NCBI GenBank assembly: GCA_937924905.1
Contig: CALDUK010000036.1
Span: 1-45,758 of the forward strand
DNA: 45,758 bases
Direction of reading: 5' to 3'
Origin: an uncultured Paracoccaceae bacterium
Lineage (GTDB): Bacteria; Pseudomonadota; Alphaproteobacteria; Rhodobacterales; Rhodobacteraceae
Shown: piece after piece, positions 13,916 through 23,364 of the stretch
Layout of the letters: every line of letters starts with the position of its first letter
How positions within the stretch are numbered: the stretch's first letter is position 1
Made by a program: the position numbers and the translations under genes
Notes under the pieces: generated by a model
The model's input: the letters and a program-made list of their open reading frames with translations, nothing else
The model's database searches: none
Told to the model about the DNA's origin: nothing

Positions 13916-16768
13916 ATGACGTTTACGCCGACCGATTACCTGCCTTACGATTTCGCCAACCGCCGCCATATCGGCCCATCACCCAAAGAGATGGCGCAGA
14001 TGCTGAGCGCGCTTGGCGTCGGGTCGCTGGATGACTTGATTGACCAGACGGTGCCTGCCTCGATCCGGCAGGCCGAACCTTTGTCATTCGACAAACCAAG
14101 GTCCGAACGCGAGCTGTTGTGGGAAATGCGTCAAATCGCGTCGCAGAACCAGGTTTTCACAACGATGATCGGGCAAGGCTATCACGGCACAACGACGCCG
14201 CCTGCGATTTTGCGGAATATTCTGGAAAACCCGGCTTGGTACACGGCCTATACGCCCTATCAGCCAGAAATCAGCCAGGGGCGGCTTGAGGCTTTGCTGA
14301 ACTATCAGACGATGATCTCGGATCTGACAGGGCTGGAAATTGCCAATGCGTCCCTTCTGGACGAAGCAACGGCGGCGGCCGAGGCGATGACCATGGCCGA
14401 GCGTGTATCCAAGTCCAAGTCCAAGACGTTTTTCATTGATGAAAATTGCCATCCGCAGAACATCGCAGTCATGCAAACCCGGGCACAGCCTCTGGGAATT
14501 GAGTGCATTGTCGGCGCGCCTGGGGCATTAAAGGCAGACAAGGTTTTTGCCGCCGTATTCCAGTACCCCGGCACCTATGGCCATGTGCGCGACTTCACCG
14601 ATCAAATGACCGCGCTGCATGACAATAAAGCGCTGGGGATCGTCATCGCCGATCCGATGGCATTAACGCTTTTGAAAGAACCGGGCGCGATGGGGGCGGA
14701 TATTGCCGTTGGGTCGACCCAACGGTTTGGCGTGCCAATGGGCATGGGCGGACCTCACGCGGCGTTCATGGCGTGCCGCGACGCTTTGAAACGCGCCATG
14801 CCGGGACGTCTGGTGGGGGTGTCTGTCGACGCGCGTGGCAACAAGGCGTATCGGTTGTCGCTGCAAACGCGCGAGCAACACATCCGGCGCGAAAAAGCGA
14901 CGTCAAACGTATGCACCGCTCAAGCGCTGTTGGCGGTGATGGCCAGCTTTTACGCTGTATTTCATGGACCAGAAGGTCTGAAAGCCATCGCGCAACGCAT
15001 TCACCGCAAAACGGAACGGTTGGTCATGGGGCTGGAAGCTGGGGGCTTCAAGGTTGAACCCAAACTGTTTTTTGACACGATCACGGTCGATGTCGGCGCT
15101 TTGCAAGGCGTCATCATCGAGGCGGGTCATCGTGAACGGATCAATTTCCGCAAAGTGGGTGACACAAAGATCGGCATTGCGGTTGATGAAACCGTGCGCC
15201 CTGCCGTGCTGGAGGGCGTTTGGCGCGCGTTCGGGCTGGATTACAAAGCGGAAGAATTTGAAGCGGGCTATACCCGCCTGCCGGTTGAATATCATCGCAC
15301 CAGCAGCTTTCTGACCCATCCGGTGTTTCATATGAACCGCGCGGAAACCGAGATGATGCGCTATATGCGACGTCTGGCGGATCGTGATCTTGCGCTTGAC
15401 CGCGCGATGATCCCGCTTGGGTCCTGCACCATGAAACTGAACGCGGCCGCTGAAATGATGCCGGTGACCTGGCCCGAATTTGCCAACATCCATCCTTTTG
15501 CCCCCGGCGATCAGGTCAAAGGCTATACCGTGATGATCGACGATCTTTGCAAACAGCTTTGCGAGATCACCGGCTATGACGCGATGTCGATGCAGCCGAA
15601 CTCGGGCGCACAGGGCGAATATGCAGGATTGTTGACCATTCAGGCCTATCATCGGGCGCGTGGCGATGCGGATCGGGACATCTGTCTGATCCCCATCAAC
15701 GCCCATGGCACCAATCCGGCCAGTGCGCAGATGTGCGGGATGCAGGTGGTGGTGACCAAATGCACCGAAAACGGTGATATCGATCTGGATGATTTCCGCG
15801 CCAAGGCGGAAGCTGCGGGGTCAAGACTTGCGGCTTGCATGATCACCTATCCGTCAACGCATGGCGTGTTCGAAGAAACCGTGCGGGAAGTCTGCGACAT
15901 TACACATGAACATGGCGGGCAGGTCTATCTGGACGGGGCGAACCTGAATGCGATGGTGGGATTGTCGAAGCCGGGCGAAATCGGTTCAGACGTCAGTCAC
16001 CTGAACCTGCACAAGACGTTTTGCATTCCCCATGGCGGCGGGGGGCCGGGGATGGGGCCGATTGGCGTCAAAGCCCATCTTGCCCCGTTCTTGCCGGGTC
16101 ACCCTGAAACCGGCGGCCGCGAAGGGCCAGTCAGCGCGGCCCCCTATGGCTCGCCCGGCATTCTGGTCATTCCCTATGCATATCTGCTGCTTATGGGTGG
16201 CGATGGGCTGACGCAGGCCACAAAGATCGCAATTCTGAACGCCAATTACATCGCCAAACGGTTGGAAGGCGCCTATGACGTCTTGTTCAAAGGCGGGCAG
16301 GGCAGGGTGGCGCATGAATGCATCATCGACACACGGCCCTATGACGACACAGCCGGCGTCACGGTTGATGACATCGCGAAACGCTTGATCGACAACGGGT
16401 TTCACGCGCCAACCATGAGCTGGCCAGTTGCGGGCACCCTGATGATCGAACCGACCGAAAGCGAAACGAAGGCCGAACTGGACCGGTTTTGCGATGCGAT
16501 GCTGTCCATTCGCGAAGAAATCGCAGCCATCGAAGACGGCAAATCAGAACGCGACAACAACCCTTTGAAACGCGCACCACATACAGTCGAAGATCTGGTG
16601 GGCGAATGGGACCGCCCCTATAGCCGGGAAGAGGCGTGCTATCCCCCCGGCGCGTTTCGGGTCGACAAATACTGGGCGCCGGTCAATCGGGTGGACAATG
16701 CGTTTGGCGACCGCAACCTTGTTTGCGTCTGCCCGCCGCTGGAAGACTATGCCGAGGCGGCAGAATAG
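13916..16768 (+). CDS. gcvP: Glycine dehydrogenase (decarboxylating), P protein
   Basis: A 950-residue single-chain P protein, which decarboxylates glycine with pyridoxal phosphate and loads the aminomethyl group on the H protein. Both homologous halves are present; the cofactor lysine is K700 in NLHKTFC, followed by the glycine-rich loop [10 protein letters not shown]. The N-terminus has the family's RRHIGPSP. I start at ATG 13916 after GGAGA; the open frame begins at 13868 but the extra residues come from the intercistronic hairpin. The lpd gene for the L protein is not in the window. Confidence 0.98.
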   Translation: MTFTPTDYLPYDFANRRHIGPSPKEMAQMLSALGVGSLDDLIDQTVPASIRQAEPLSFDKPRSERELLWEMRQIASQNQVFTTMIGQGYHGTTTPPAILRNILENPAWYTAYTPYQPEISQGRLEALLNYQTMISDLTGLEIANASLLDEATAAAEAMTMAERVSKSKSKTFFIDENCHPQNIAVMQTRAQPLGIECIVGAPGALKADKVFAAVFQYPGTYGHVRDFTDQMTALHDNKALGIVIADPMALTLLKEPGAMGADIAVGSTQRFGVPMGMGGPHAAFMACRDALKRAMPGRLVGVSVDARGNKAYRLSLQTREQHIRREKATSNVCTAQALLAVMASFYAVFHGPEGLKAIAQRIHRKTERLVMGLEAGGFKVEPKLFFDTITVDVGALQGVIIEAGHRERINFRKVGDTKIGIAVDETVRPAVLEGVWRAFGLDYKAEEFEAGYTRLPVEYHRTSSFLTHPVFHMNRAETEMMRYMRRLADRDLALDRAMIPLGSCTMKLNAAAEMMPVTWPEFANIHPFAPGDQVKGYTVMIDDLCKQLCEITGYDAMSMQPNSGAQGEYAGLLTIQAYHRARGDADRDICLIPINAHGTNPASAQMCGMQVVVTKCTENGDIDLDDFRAKAEAAGSRLAACMITYPSTHGVFEETVREVCDITHEHGGQVYLDGANLNAMVGLSKPGEIGSDVSHLNLHKTFCIPHGGGGPGMGPIGVKAHLAPFLPGHPETGGREGPVSAAPYGSPGILVIPYAYLLLMGGDGLTQATKIAILNANYIAKRLEGAYDVLFKGGQGRVAHECIIDTRPYDDTAGVTVDDIAKRLIDNGFHAPTMSWPVAGTLMIEPTESETKAELDRFCDAMLSIREEIAAIEDGKSERDNNPLKRAPHTVEDLVGEWDRPYSREEACYPPGAFRVDKYWAPVNRVDNAFGDRNLVCVCPPLEDYAEAAE

Positions 16769-16782
16769 GGCGGTAGATACAG

Positions 16783-16799
16783 TTTAGAATCGTTCCAAA
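16783..16799. promoter_or_regulatory. Irr-type iron-control element
   Basis: TTTAGAA-TCG-TTCCAAA is a 17-bp palindrome with one mismatch to the alphaproteobacterial Irr box (ICE), remembered as TTTAGAA-N3-TTCTAAA. It ends four bases before a TTGACA and lies upstream of an Fe-S assembly gene, a class of known Irr target. Match made by eye. Confidence 0.65.
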
Positions 16800-16802
16800 C
16801 TA

Positions 16803-16831
16803 TTGACAGGCGCGTGCCCTGTCCTCATATC
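16803..16831 (+). promoter_or_regulatory. Promoter of the nfu gene
   Basis: TTGACA (16803-16808), 17 bp, CATATC (16826-16831). The -35 box is a perfect sigma-70 match and the -10 is moderate. The Irr-like palindrome directly adjoins the -35 box, a position compatible with either repression or activation. Confidence 0.6.
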
Positions 16832-16856
16832 TTAAGGCCTGACCAGAGGATGTGAC

Positions 16857-17420
16857 ATGTTCATTCAAACCGAAGCCACGCCGAACCCCGCGACGCTCAA
16901 ATTCCTTCCCGGACAGACGGTTCTTGGGGCAGGTACAGCCGATTTTCCAAGCGCCGAAACGGTGGGAAAATCGCCGCTTGCGACACGGATATTCGCTGTC
17001 GATGGCGTCACTGGTGTGTTTCTGGGTACCGACTTTGTCACTGTGACCAAAGGCGATGACATGGATTGGGATGTTTTGAAGGCCCCGATCCTTGGCGCGA
17101 TCATGGAACATTTCCAATCCGGTCAGCCGGTGATCGAAGGCGATGGCCCTGCCGCGTCGGGTCACGCAGAGCATGACGGTGAAGACGGCGAGATCGTCAA
17201 CCAGATCAAAGAACTTTTGGACACGCGCGTGCGTCCCGCTGTGGCGCAGGACGGCGGCGATATTGTGTTTCACGGCTTCGACCGCGGCATCGTCTATCTG
17301 CACATGCAGGGGGCTTGCGCGGGGTGCCCGTCTTCGACGCTGACGTTGAAAATGGGGATCGAGAACCTTTTGCGCCACTATATCCCCGAAGTGGTCGAGG
17401 TGCGCCCGGTTGCCGCCTGA
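16857..17420 (+). CDS. nfuA: Nfu-type Fe-S cluster scaffold/carrier protein
   Basis: A 187-residue protein with an N-terminal Nfu_N domain (about 1-88, starting MFIQTEATPNPATLKF) and a C-terminal NifU-like domain (about 108-187) with the cluster-binding CAGC of MQGACAGCPSS. An acidic, His-containing linker joins them. It is the alphaproteobacterial/mitochondrial NFU1 type rather than E. coli NfuA, whose N-domain differs. It carries clusters to target enzymes such as lipoyl synthase, which serves the H protein encoded nearby. GAGGA precedes ATG 16857. Its own promoter and Irr-like site lie upstream. tsaB overlaps its end by 11 bp. Confidence 0.93.
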   Translation: MFIQTEATPNPATLKFLPGQTVLGAGTADFPSAETVGKSPLATRIFAVDGVTGVFLGTDFVTVTKGDDMDWDVLKAPILGAIMEHFQSGQPVIEGDGPAASGHAEHDGEDGEIVNQIKELLDTRVRPAVAQDGGDIVFHGFDRGIVYLHMQGACAGCPSSTLTLKMGIENLLRHYIPEVVEVRPVAA

Positions 17421-18108
17421 CCCCGTTCTTCTGGCATTCGATACATCGGCCGCGCATTGCGCGGCCGCTTTGCTAAGGGGCGACAAGATCATCGCCTCGC
17501 AATGCGAAGAGATGGTCAAAGGCCAAGCCGAACGCTTGTTTCCGATGCTTGATGAGATTTTGACGGATGCGGGCAGCAACTGGGCTGACTTAACCGCCAT
17601 CGGTGTGGGCATTGGCCCCGGCAATTTCACCGGCATTCGTATTGCGGTCAGCGCGGCACGGGGGCTTGCGATGTCGCTGGATGTCCCGGCAGTCGGAGTG
17701 TCGTCGTTCGAAACGTGCCGCGGTGCATTGGCAGGTGACGGACTGGCCGAGGTCGTTTGCCTGCCCGCCCCGCGCCAGCAGGTCTATCTGCAGGTGTTCA
17801 ACGGGTCAGAGGTTAGTGATCCGGTATTGACGGAAATCACTGAAGACGCGCTGTCGGGCGTCGATGTTCCAAACGGTGTCGCGCAGATTACCGGCGCATG
17901 TGCGGCGGATGTCGCGCAGTGTCTTGCCACGCCCTATGCGTTGGACGTCGCGTCCGTGACACTGCCTGTAAATCCCGCTCAAACCATCGCGCACCTTGCG
18001 GCTCAAAGACTGAAGACTGGCCAGGGTGGCACGAAACCCGCGCCGCTTTACGTCCACCCGCCCGATGCCGCGCCAGCCTCGGACCCGCCGCCTGTGATCC
18101 TGTCGTGA
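17410..18108 (+). CDS. tsaB: tRNA threonylcarbamoyladenosine biosynthesis protein TsaB
   Basis: A 232-residue TsaB, partner of TsaD in making t6A37 on ANN-decoding tRNAs. Visible are the ASKHA-fold start LLAFDTSAAHCAAAL and the family motif GIGPGNFTGIRI near residue 70. It starts at a TTG at 17410 that overlaps the nfu stop region; GAGG lies upstream. Its TGA overlaps the GTG start of rimI, the usual tsaB-rimI arrangement. The C-terminus is Pro/Ala-rich. Confidence 0.94.
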   Translation: MPPDPVLLAFDTSAAHCAAALLRGDKIIASQCEEMVKGQAERLFPMLDEILTDAGSNWADLTAIGVGIGPGNFTGIRIAVSAARGLAMSLDVPAVGVSSFETCRGALAGDGLAEVVCLPAPRQQVYLQVFNGSEVSDPVLTEITEDALSGVDVPNGVAQITGACAADVAQCLATPYALDVASVTLPVNPAQTIAHLAAQRLKTGQGGTKPAPLYVHPPDAAPASDPPPVILS

Positions 18109-18551
18109 TCGAAGACCGGCTGGCAAATATACACGCCCGCGCCATGGTCATACCCAAGGGATGGCGCGCGGATGAACTGCGCGACGTGCTGAACGGGCCC
18201 GGTGTTTTTCTGGTGTTGCCGGATGAAAGGGCGCCGTCATCTGAAAGTAAGATCGACGGCTTTGCGTTGGGACGTGTTGTTTTGGACGAAGCCGAGCTTT
18301 TGACGCTGGCGGTCGCCCCCGACGCACAAGGCAGGGGGCTGGGCCGCAAAACGCTTGCCGCCTTTGAAGCACAGGCCGCTTTGAAAGGGGCCGCCTCCGC
18401 GTTTCTTGAGGTTGCCGTCGCCAATCAACCGGCGCGGAGGCTGTATATGACCACTGGCTGGGCCGAAGTGGGGCACCGTCGCGGTTACTATTCCGTCAAC
18501 GGCGAACGTCACGATGCCCTCGCGATGCGCAAATCGCTGACAGGTGCTTAA
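18105..18551 (+). CDS. rimI: GNAT family N-acetyltransferase, RimI type
   Basis: A 148-residue GNAT enzyme, most likely the acetyltransferase of the N-terminal alanine of ribosomal protein S18. The acetyl-CoA loop is DAQGRGLGRK, preceded by ELLTLAVAP; NQPARRLYMTTGWAEVGHRRGYY is split over the C-terminal acceptor region. GTG at 18105 overlaps the tsaB stop as GTGA. Specificity rests mainly on the tsaB linkage; such enzymes can have other targets. Confidence 0.88.
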   Translation: MIEDRLANIHARAMVIPKGWRADELRDVLNGPGVFLVLPDERAPSSESKIDGFALGRVVLDEAELLTLAVAPDAQGRGLGRKTLAAFEAQAALKGAASAFLEVAVANQPARRLYMTTGWAEVGHRRGYYSVNGERHDALAMRKSLTGA

Positions 18552-18574
18552 CCACAGGTCACCTGTGGAATTTT
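18552..18574 (+). terminator. Perfect palindrome, probable terminator of the nfu-tsaB-rimI unit
   Basis: CCACAGGT, C, ACCTGTGG (18552-18568) is a perfect 17-bp palindrome starting one base after the rimI stop. As RNA it gives a 6-bp stem (CCACAG/CTGTGG) with a 5-base loop, followed by AATTTT. A protein-binding site is an alternative because the symmetry reaches the centre. Confidence 0.55.
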
Positions 18575-18696
18575 CGAAGAAACCCGCATGTCCCCTATTG
18601 CCCTTTCCCGTCGCTGACGCCTTAATCAGGGGATCAAGGGCGCCGGGGGGCAAAGGCCCAAACAGGTGCCCAGAGTTTACCAACTGGGAGACACTC

Positions 18697-19698
18697 ATGT
18701 CATTGTTTAAACTTGCTGTCGGAAGCGCGGCTGGTCTTGCCCTTATGGCGGGCGCTGCTTTTGCCGAACCTGCCTTGATGTATGACCTTGGCGGAAAGTT
18801 CGATAAATCGTTCAACGAAGCTGCCTTTAACGGGGCCAAGCGCTGGGGCGAGGACACTGGAAATTCCTATCGCGAGATCGAAGTGACGGCCGAAGCGCAG
18901 CGCGTGCAGTTTGCAACGCGTCTGGCCGAAGGCGGATTTAACCCGATCGTCGTTCTGGGCTTTCAGAACGCGGCCACCATCGAAGAGGTTGCGCCGAAAT
19001 ACCCGGACACCAAGTTTGCCATCATCGATGTGAACTGGCTGGATTTCCCGAATGTGCGTCAGATCAGCTTTGCCGAACATGAAGGCAGCTATCTGGTCGG
19101 GATGCTGGCCGCGATGGCGTCCGAAACTGACACTGTTGGTTTCATTGGCGGAATGGATGTGCCGCTGATCCGGCACTTTGCCTGCGGCTATGCCCAGGGC
19201 GCAAAGGCGGTAAACCCGGATATCAACGTGGTCGCCAATATGACCGGAACAACGCCAGCGGCCTGGAATGACCCGGTGAAGGGCGGCGAATTGACAAAAG
19301 CCCAGATCAGCCAGGGCGCGGATGTGGTTTACGCCGCTGCCGGTGGCACGGGCGTTGGTGTGCTGCAAGCCGCAGCCGATGCTGACATTCTGTCGATCGG
19401 TGTGGACAGCAACCAGAACTATCTGCACCCCGGCGAAGTTCTGACTTCGATGCTGAAGCGGGTTGATAACGCTGTTTATGACGTTTTTGAAAAAGGTGTC
19501 GAAGGCTTCGAGGCGGGCGTAACCGTTATGGGGCTTGGCAACGATGGCGTCGGCTATGCGCTGGACGAACACAACGCGTCGCTGATTTCGGACGACATGA
19601 AAGCAGCCGTCGACACCGCGCGCCAGCAGATCATTGATGGCGAGCTGAACGTCGTGGCCTATTACGAAAATGACAGTTGTCCCGCACTGGATTTCTGA
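18697..19698 (+). CDS. BMP family ABC transporter substrate-binding protein
   Basis: A 333-residue periplasmic protein of the BMP/PnrA family, whose characterised members bind purine nucleosides. A signal peptide covers residues 1-23 (cleavage after GAAFA). Family segments include the start YDLGGKFDKSFNEAAF, and GFIGGMDVPLIRHFACGYAQGA in the middle. It lacks a lipobox cysteine near the cleavage site, so it should be soluble. It opens an operon with an ATPase and two permeases. ATG 18697 follows GGGAG. Nucleoside as substrate is likely by family and by deoD elsewhere in the window but is not proven; several proteobacterial relatives have other ligands. Confidence 0.92.
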   Translation: MSLFKLAVGSAAGLALMAGAAFAEPALMYDLGGKFDKSFNEAAFNGAKRWGEDTGNSYREIEVTAEAQRVQFATRLAEGGFNPIVVLGFQNAATIEEVAPKYPDTKFAIIDVNWLDFPNVRQISFAEHEGSYLVGMLAAMASETDTVGFIGGMDVPLIRHFACGYAQGAKAVNPDINVVANMTGTTPAAWNDPVKGGELTKAQISQGADVVYAAAGGTGVGVLQAAADADILSIGVDSNQNYLHPGEVLTSMLKRVDNAVYDVFEKGVEGFEAGVTVMGLGNDGVGYALDEHNASLISDDMKAAVDTARQQIIDGELNVVAYYENDSCPALDF

Positions 19699-19749
19699 TT
19701 GATGAAGCGAGGTCGCGCTTTGGCGCGGCCTCACTCAAACGGGGGTGAT

Positions 19750-20100
19750 ATGGCAGAGGTTGAGACGTTCTTCTCCGCGTGGGGCATGGCTGATGCCGAT
19801 GAACGCGTGGCCGCAATCCGAAAGACTGTCGCAGCAGATGCAGTCTATGTCGACCCGAGAACGGACGCGCCGATTGTCGGGCCAGACGCGCTGGCCGACT
19901 ATGTTGCGATGTTCAGCCAATCGGCCCCGGGCGCGGTAGCCGAGGTGGTGAAAAGCGATACCTCGGGCGATATGCGGCGCGTGACGGTTGCTTTCAAAAT
20001 GCCAAATGGCATGGAACAGATGGGCCAGTATTTTGTTGAACCGGCCCGGGGTAATATCACCCGCATGACCGGTTTCGTGGGGACGGGACAACCCGAATGA
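19750..20100 (+). CDS. NTF2-like (SnoaL-type) small protein
   Basis: A 116-residue protein with the shape of the NTF2/SnoaL fold: a helical start VETFFSAWGMADADERVAAI, then YVDPRTDAPIVGPDALADYV, then beta strands to FVGTGQPE. Such proteins are small enzymes or ligand-binding domains; no specific reaction can be named. It is encoded between the binding protein and the ATPase of the ABC importer, and its stop overlaps the ATPase ATG by four bases. The ATG at 19750 gives the natural domain start; an earlier in-frame ATG at 19702 would add a basic tail. Confidence 0.75.
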   Translation: MAEVETFFSAWGMADADERVAAIRKTVAADAVYVDPRTDAPIVGPDALADYVAMFSQSAPGAVAEVVKSDTSGDMRRVTVAFKMPNGMEQMGQYFVEPARGNITRMTGFVGTGQPE

Positions 20101-21632
20101 ACGACACGCCTGCCATCCAGCTTAAGGGTATTTCCAAGTCCTTTGGCCCGGTTCAGGCGAACAAAGATATCTCTATCCGTGTCATGCCGGGCACGATCCA
20201 CGGCATCATAGGCGAAAATGGCGCGGGCAAATCCACGCTGATGTCCATTCTGTATGGGTTTTACAAAGCGGACGCAGGCGAAATTTTTATCAGCGGTCAA
20301 AAGACCGAGATTCCTGACAGTCAGGCCGCAATCGCCGCTGGCATTGGGATGGTATTCCAGCATTTCAAGCTGGTCGAAAACTTCAGCGTTTTGGAAAACG
20401 TTGTGCTAGGCGCAGAAGACGGAGCCTTGCTGCGCCCGTCTTTGGCCAAGGCGCGGGCCCTTCTGACCGATCTGGCGCGGGAATATGAACTGAGTGTCGA
20501 TCCCGATGAGACCATCGAAGAACTGTCGGTTGGTCACCAACAACGCGTCGAGATTTTGAAAGCGCTGTATCGTCAGGCTGACATTTTGATCCTCGATGAA
20601 CCAACCGGGGTGCTGACGCCATCGGAAGCCGATCATCTGTTTCGTATTCTGAAAGGTCTGCGCGATGAAGGGAAGACGATCATCCTGATCACCCACAAGT
20701 TGCGCGAGATTATGGATGTCACCGACACGGTCAGCGTGATGCGGCGCGGTGAAATGACGGCAACCGTCAAAACAGCCGAAACCAATCCACAAGAACTGGC
20801 CGAATTGATGGTCGGGCGAAAGGTCTTGCTGCGCGTCGATAAAGTGCCTGCCCAGCCAAGGGGCGACGTGCTGAAGGTCGAAAACCTAAGCGTCGTCGAT
20901 GAAGACGGGGTCGAACGTTTGAAAGGCATAGATTTCAGCATTCAGGGCGGTGAAATCCTGGGCATTGCCGGCGTCGCGGGCAATGGGCAATCAGAACTGC
21001 TTGAGGTGCTGGGCGGCTATCGGGCCGCCACGGGGTCGGTCCTTTTGAATGGTCAGACGATTGATCTGACAGGGTCGCAATCCGACGGGCGAACGCGGCG
21101 CGCGCGTGGCATCGCCCATGTTCCCGAAGACCGCCAGCGCGAAGGGCTGATCCTGGACTATTCTGCCTGGGAAAATATGGTTTTCGGATATCACCATGCG
21201 CCGGAATACCAAGCCTCAAGCCTGTTTATGGACAACGCGGCCATCCGCGCGGACACCGAAGCCAAGATGCAACGGTTCGACGTGCGCCCGCCGCTGCCGG
21301 GGCTGGCCGCCAAAAATTTTTCGGGCGGCAATCAGCAAAAGATCGTTCTGGCCCGCGAGATCGAGCGTGACCCCGATCTGTTGTTGGTCGGCCAGCCGAC
21401 CCGTGGCGTCGATATTGGCGCGATTGAGTTTATTCACCAACAGATCGTCGCGCTGCGTGACAGGGGCAAAGCGATCCTGCTTGTTTCAGTTGAATTGGAT
21501 GAAATCCTGTCGCTTGCGGACCGGATCGTGGTGATGTTCGACGGGCAGATCATGGGCGAACGACTGGCGCACAGCACCGATGAACGCGAACTTGGGCTTC
21601 TGATGGCAGGCGTGACCGAGGGGGCGGCGTAA
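20097..21632 (+). CDS. ABC transporter ATP-binding protein (two ATPase domains), BMP-type importer
   Basis: A 511-residue tandem ATPase of the sugar/nucleoside importer group. Domain 1 has Walker A GENGAGKST (39-47), signature LSVGHQQRVEI and Walker B ILILDEPT. Domain 2 has a degenerate Walker A GVAGNGQSE, a good signature FSGGNQQKIVLARE, and LLLVGQPTRGVD in place of the Walker B glutamate context, so it is probably weak in hydrolysis, as usual for this group. It is coupled to the NTF2-like gene upstream and to the permease downstream (stop and start share bases). Confidence 0.95.
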   Translation: MNDTPAIQLKGISKSFGPVQANKDISIRVMPGTIHGIIGENGAGKSTLMSILYGFYKADAGEIFISGQKTEIPDSQAAIAAGIGMVFQHFKLVENFSVLENVVLGAEDGALLRPSLAKARALLTDLAREYELSVDPDETIEELSVGHQQRVEILKALYRQADILILDEPTGVLTPSEADHLFRILKGLRDEGKTIILITHKLREIMDVTDTVSVMRRGEMTATVKTAETNPQELAELMVGRKVLLRVDKVPAQPRGDVLKVENLSVVDEDGVERLKGIDFSIQGGEILGIAGVAGNGQSELLEVLGGYRAATGSVLLNGQTIDLTGSQSDGRTRRARGIAHVPEDRQREGLILDYSAWENMVFGYHHAPEYQASSLFMDNAAIRADTEAKMQRFDVRPPLPGLAAKNFSGGNQQKIVLAREIERDPDLLLVGQPTRGVDIGAIEFIHQQIVALRDRGKAILLVSVELDEILSLADRIVVMFDGQIMGERLAHSTDERELGLLMAGVTEGAA

Positions 21633-22735
21633 TGGATGTGATCCCAAAATGGGCGGATGCAATCCTTATTCCGCTCATCTCGATCCTTCTGGCCTTTCTC
21701 ATCTCGGCTTTGGTCATTCTTGCCATCGGGGAAGACCCGGTCGAAGCACTGATGCTGATGATCAACGGCACGTTCGGCAATTCGGCCGGCATCGGATTCA
21801 TGCTTTTTTACGCAACGAACTATATTTTTACGGGCCTTGCGGTCGCCATCGCGTTTCATGCGCGGCTGTTCAACATTGGCGGCGAAGGACAGGCGACGCT
21901 TGGGGGATTGGGGGTCGCGCTTGTTTGTCTGTCCCTGCCTTGGCCACATTGGACGCTTGCTTTGCCAGCGGCGTTGGTCGGCGGCGCGGTCTTCGGGGCG
22001 CTTTGGGCGCTGATTCCGGCCTATCTGCAAGCCAGGCGGGGCAGCCATATCGTGATCACGACGATCATGTTCAACTTTATCGCCAGCGCCCTGATGGTCT
22101 ATTTGCTGGTCGAAGTTCTGAAACCCGCCGGTTCGATGGATCCAGCGACACCGCGCTTTCCGCCGGGGGCCAGCCTGCCTCAAATGTCGGATATGCTTGG
22201 CCTTGTCGGCATTCCCTTCAGCAGCGCAGCGCCGGTCAACGTCAGTTTCTTCGTCGCCCTTCTGGCCTGCTTTCTGTTCTGGCTGTTGGTTTGGCGCACC
22301 CGCTTGGGGTACGAGATTCGCGCCTATGGCCACAGCGAAACGGCAGCCGAATATGCCGGTATTTCACCGACCAAAATCATTCTGATTGCGATGATGATAT
22401 CGGGCGGGCTGGCGGGCTGTATGGCAATCAACAACGTCATGGCGGCTGAACGTCTGGTTCTGAATTCAGTCGAAGGGGCAGGCTTTATCGGCATCGCGGT
22501 CGCCTTGATGGGCCGGTCGCACCCGGTCGGTGTTCTGCTGGCGTCGCTGCTTTTCGGCTTTCTGGTTCAAGGCGGGGCCGAGATCGACTTTTGGACGAAC
22601 ATCCCCCGCGAATTGGTGATCGTCATTCAGGCGCTTGTCATTCTGTTCACCGGCGCTTTGGACAATATGGTGCGCATGCCGCTGGCGCGTCTGTTTCTGA
22701 TGTTCGGGCGCGGACGGTCCGGAGGGGCGACATGA
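21632..22735 (+). CDS. ABC transporter permease, BMP-type importer, subunit 1
   Basis: A 367-residue inner-membrane permease of the BPD_transp_2 (branched-chain/sugar) group with about eight to ten hydrophobic segments. Conserved segments include FNIGGEGQATLGGLG and the cytoplasmic loop GYEIRAYGHSETAAEYAGIS. It pairs with the permease at 23365. Its ATG shares one base with the ATPase stop, and its own stop overlaps the LysE-family gene (ATGA). Confidence 0.94.
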   Translation: MDVIPKWADAILIPLISILLAFLISALVILAIGEDPVEALMLMINGTFGNSAGIGFMLFYATNYIFTGLAVAIAFHARLFNIGGEGQATLGGLGVALVCLSLPWPHWTLALPAALVGGAVFGALWALIPAYLQARRGSHIVITTIMFNFIASALMVYLLVEVLKPAGSMDPATPRFPPGASLPQMSDMLGLVGIPFSSAAPVNVSFFVALLACFLFWLLVWRTRLGYEIRAYGHSETAAEYAGISPTKIILIAMMISGGLAGCMAINNVMAAERLVLNSVEGAGFIGIAVALMGRSHPVGVLLASLLFGFLVQGGAEIDFWTNIPRELVIVIQALVILFTGALDNMVRMPLARLFLMFGRGRSGGAT

Positions 22736-23361
22736 TCGACGTTTGGCTTCCGCAACTGGCCATTGGCTGGGGTGTCCAGCTTTTGGGTGTCTTGTCGCCG
22801 GGCCCGGGCGTGGCATTGATTTTGTCGGTGGCGACATCGCGGGGGCGTGTGCCTGCCCTGACAACCTGTCTTGGCATTGGGTTTGGGGCCGTGGTGTTGG
22901 CGACGCTGGGCATTCTGGGGCTTTCCGCGCTTTTGGCGGATGTCGCCTGGGCCATGATGGTGGTGAAACTGGCGGGCGCGGCATTTCTGGCGTGGCTGGC
23001 GTGGAAGTCTTTCAGCCGTGCGTTTCAATCAACCGCTCCTTTGGCTTTGGGTGGCCGTCAGTCCCGCACCGGACATGCGGCGTTGATCGGGTTCACGATG
23101 CAGATCACCAACCCCAAGGCCATTGTGTATTGGATCGCGGCGATATCTGTCGCCGGGCTTGAGACTGCGCCACTTTGGGTCATCGGCATTTTCCTTGCTG
23201 GCGCGTTTGCCAATTCGTTTCTGGGCCACGGGCTTTGGGCCGTAGCCCTGTCGTCGCGGTCTTTTTTGGGGCTCTATCAAAAAGCGCGCCGGTGGATCGA
23301 AGGGGTGCTGGGCGGCTTCTTTGCCTTCGCAGCCTTTAAACTGGCAACGTCTAGGATCTGA
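22732..23361 (+). CDS. LysE family exporter within the importer operon
   Basis: A 209-residue LysE/RhtB-type membrane protein with six hydrophobic segments. The family start GVLSPGPGVALILSVATSRG and the later motif ITNPKAIVYWIA are clear. Family members export amino acids or related small molecules. It starts at ATG 22732 overlapping the permease stop as ATGA and ends 3 bp before the second permease, so it is translated as part of the importer operon. An exporter inside an importer operon is unusual and suggests overflow removal of a breakdown product of the imported compound, which is inference. Confidence 0.92.
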   Translation: MIDVWLPQLAIGWGVQLLGVLSPGPGVALILSVATSRGRVPALTTCLGIGFGAVVLATLGILGLSALLADVAWAMMVVKLAGAAFLAWLAWKSFSRAFQSTAPLALGGRQSRTGHAALIGFTMQITNPKAIVYWIAAISVAGLETAPLWVIGIFLAGAFANSFLGHGLWAVALSSRSFLGLYQKARRWIEGVLGGFFAFAAFKLATSRI

Positions 23362-23364
23362 GTG

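Noticed and set aside
18575..18696. Riboswitch in the leader of the BMP importer operon
   Set aside because: GC-rich pairing between about 18636 and 18672 is possible, but no conserved core of a purine, guanidine or preQ1 class was found.
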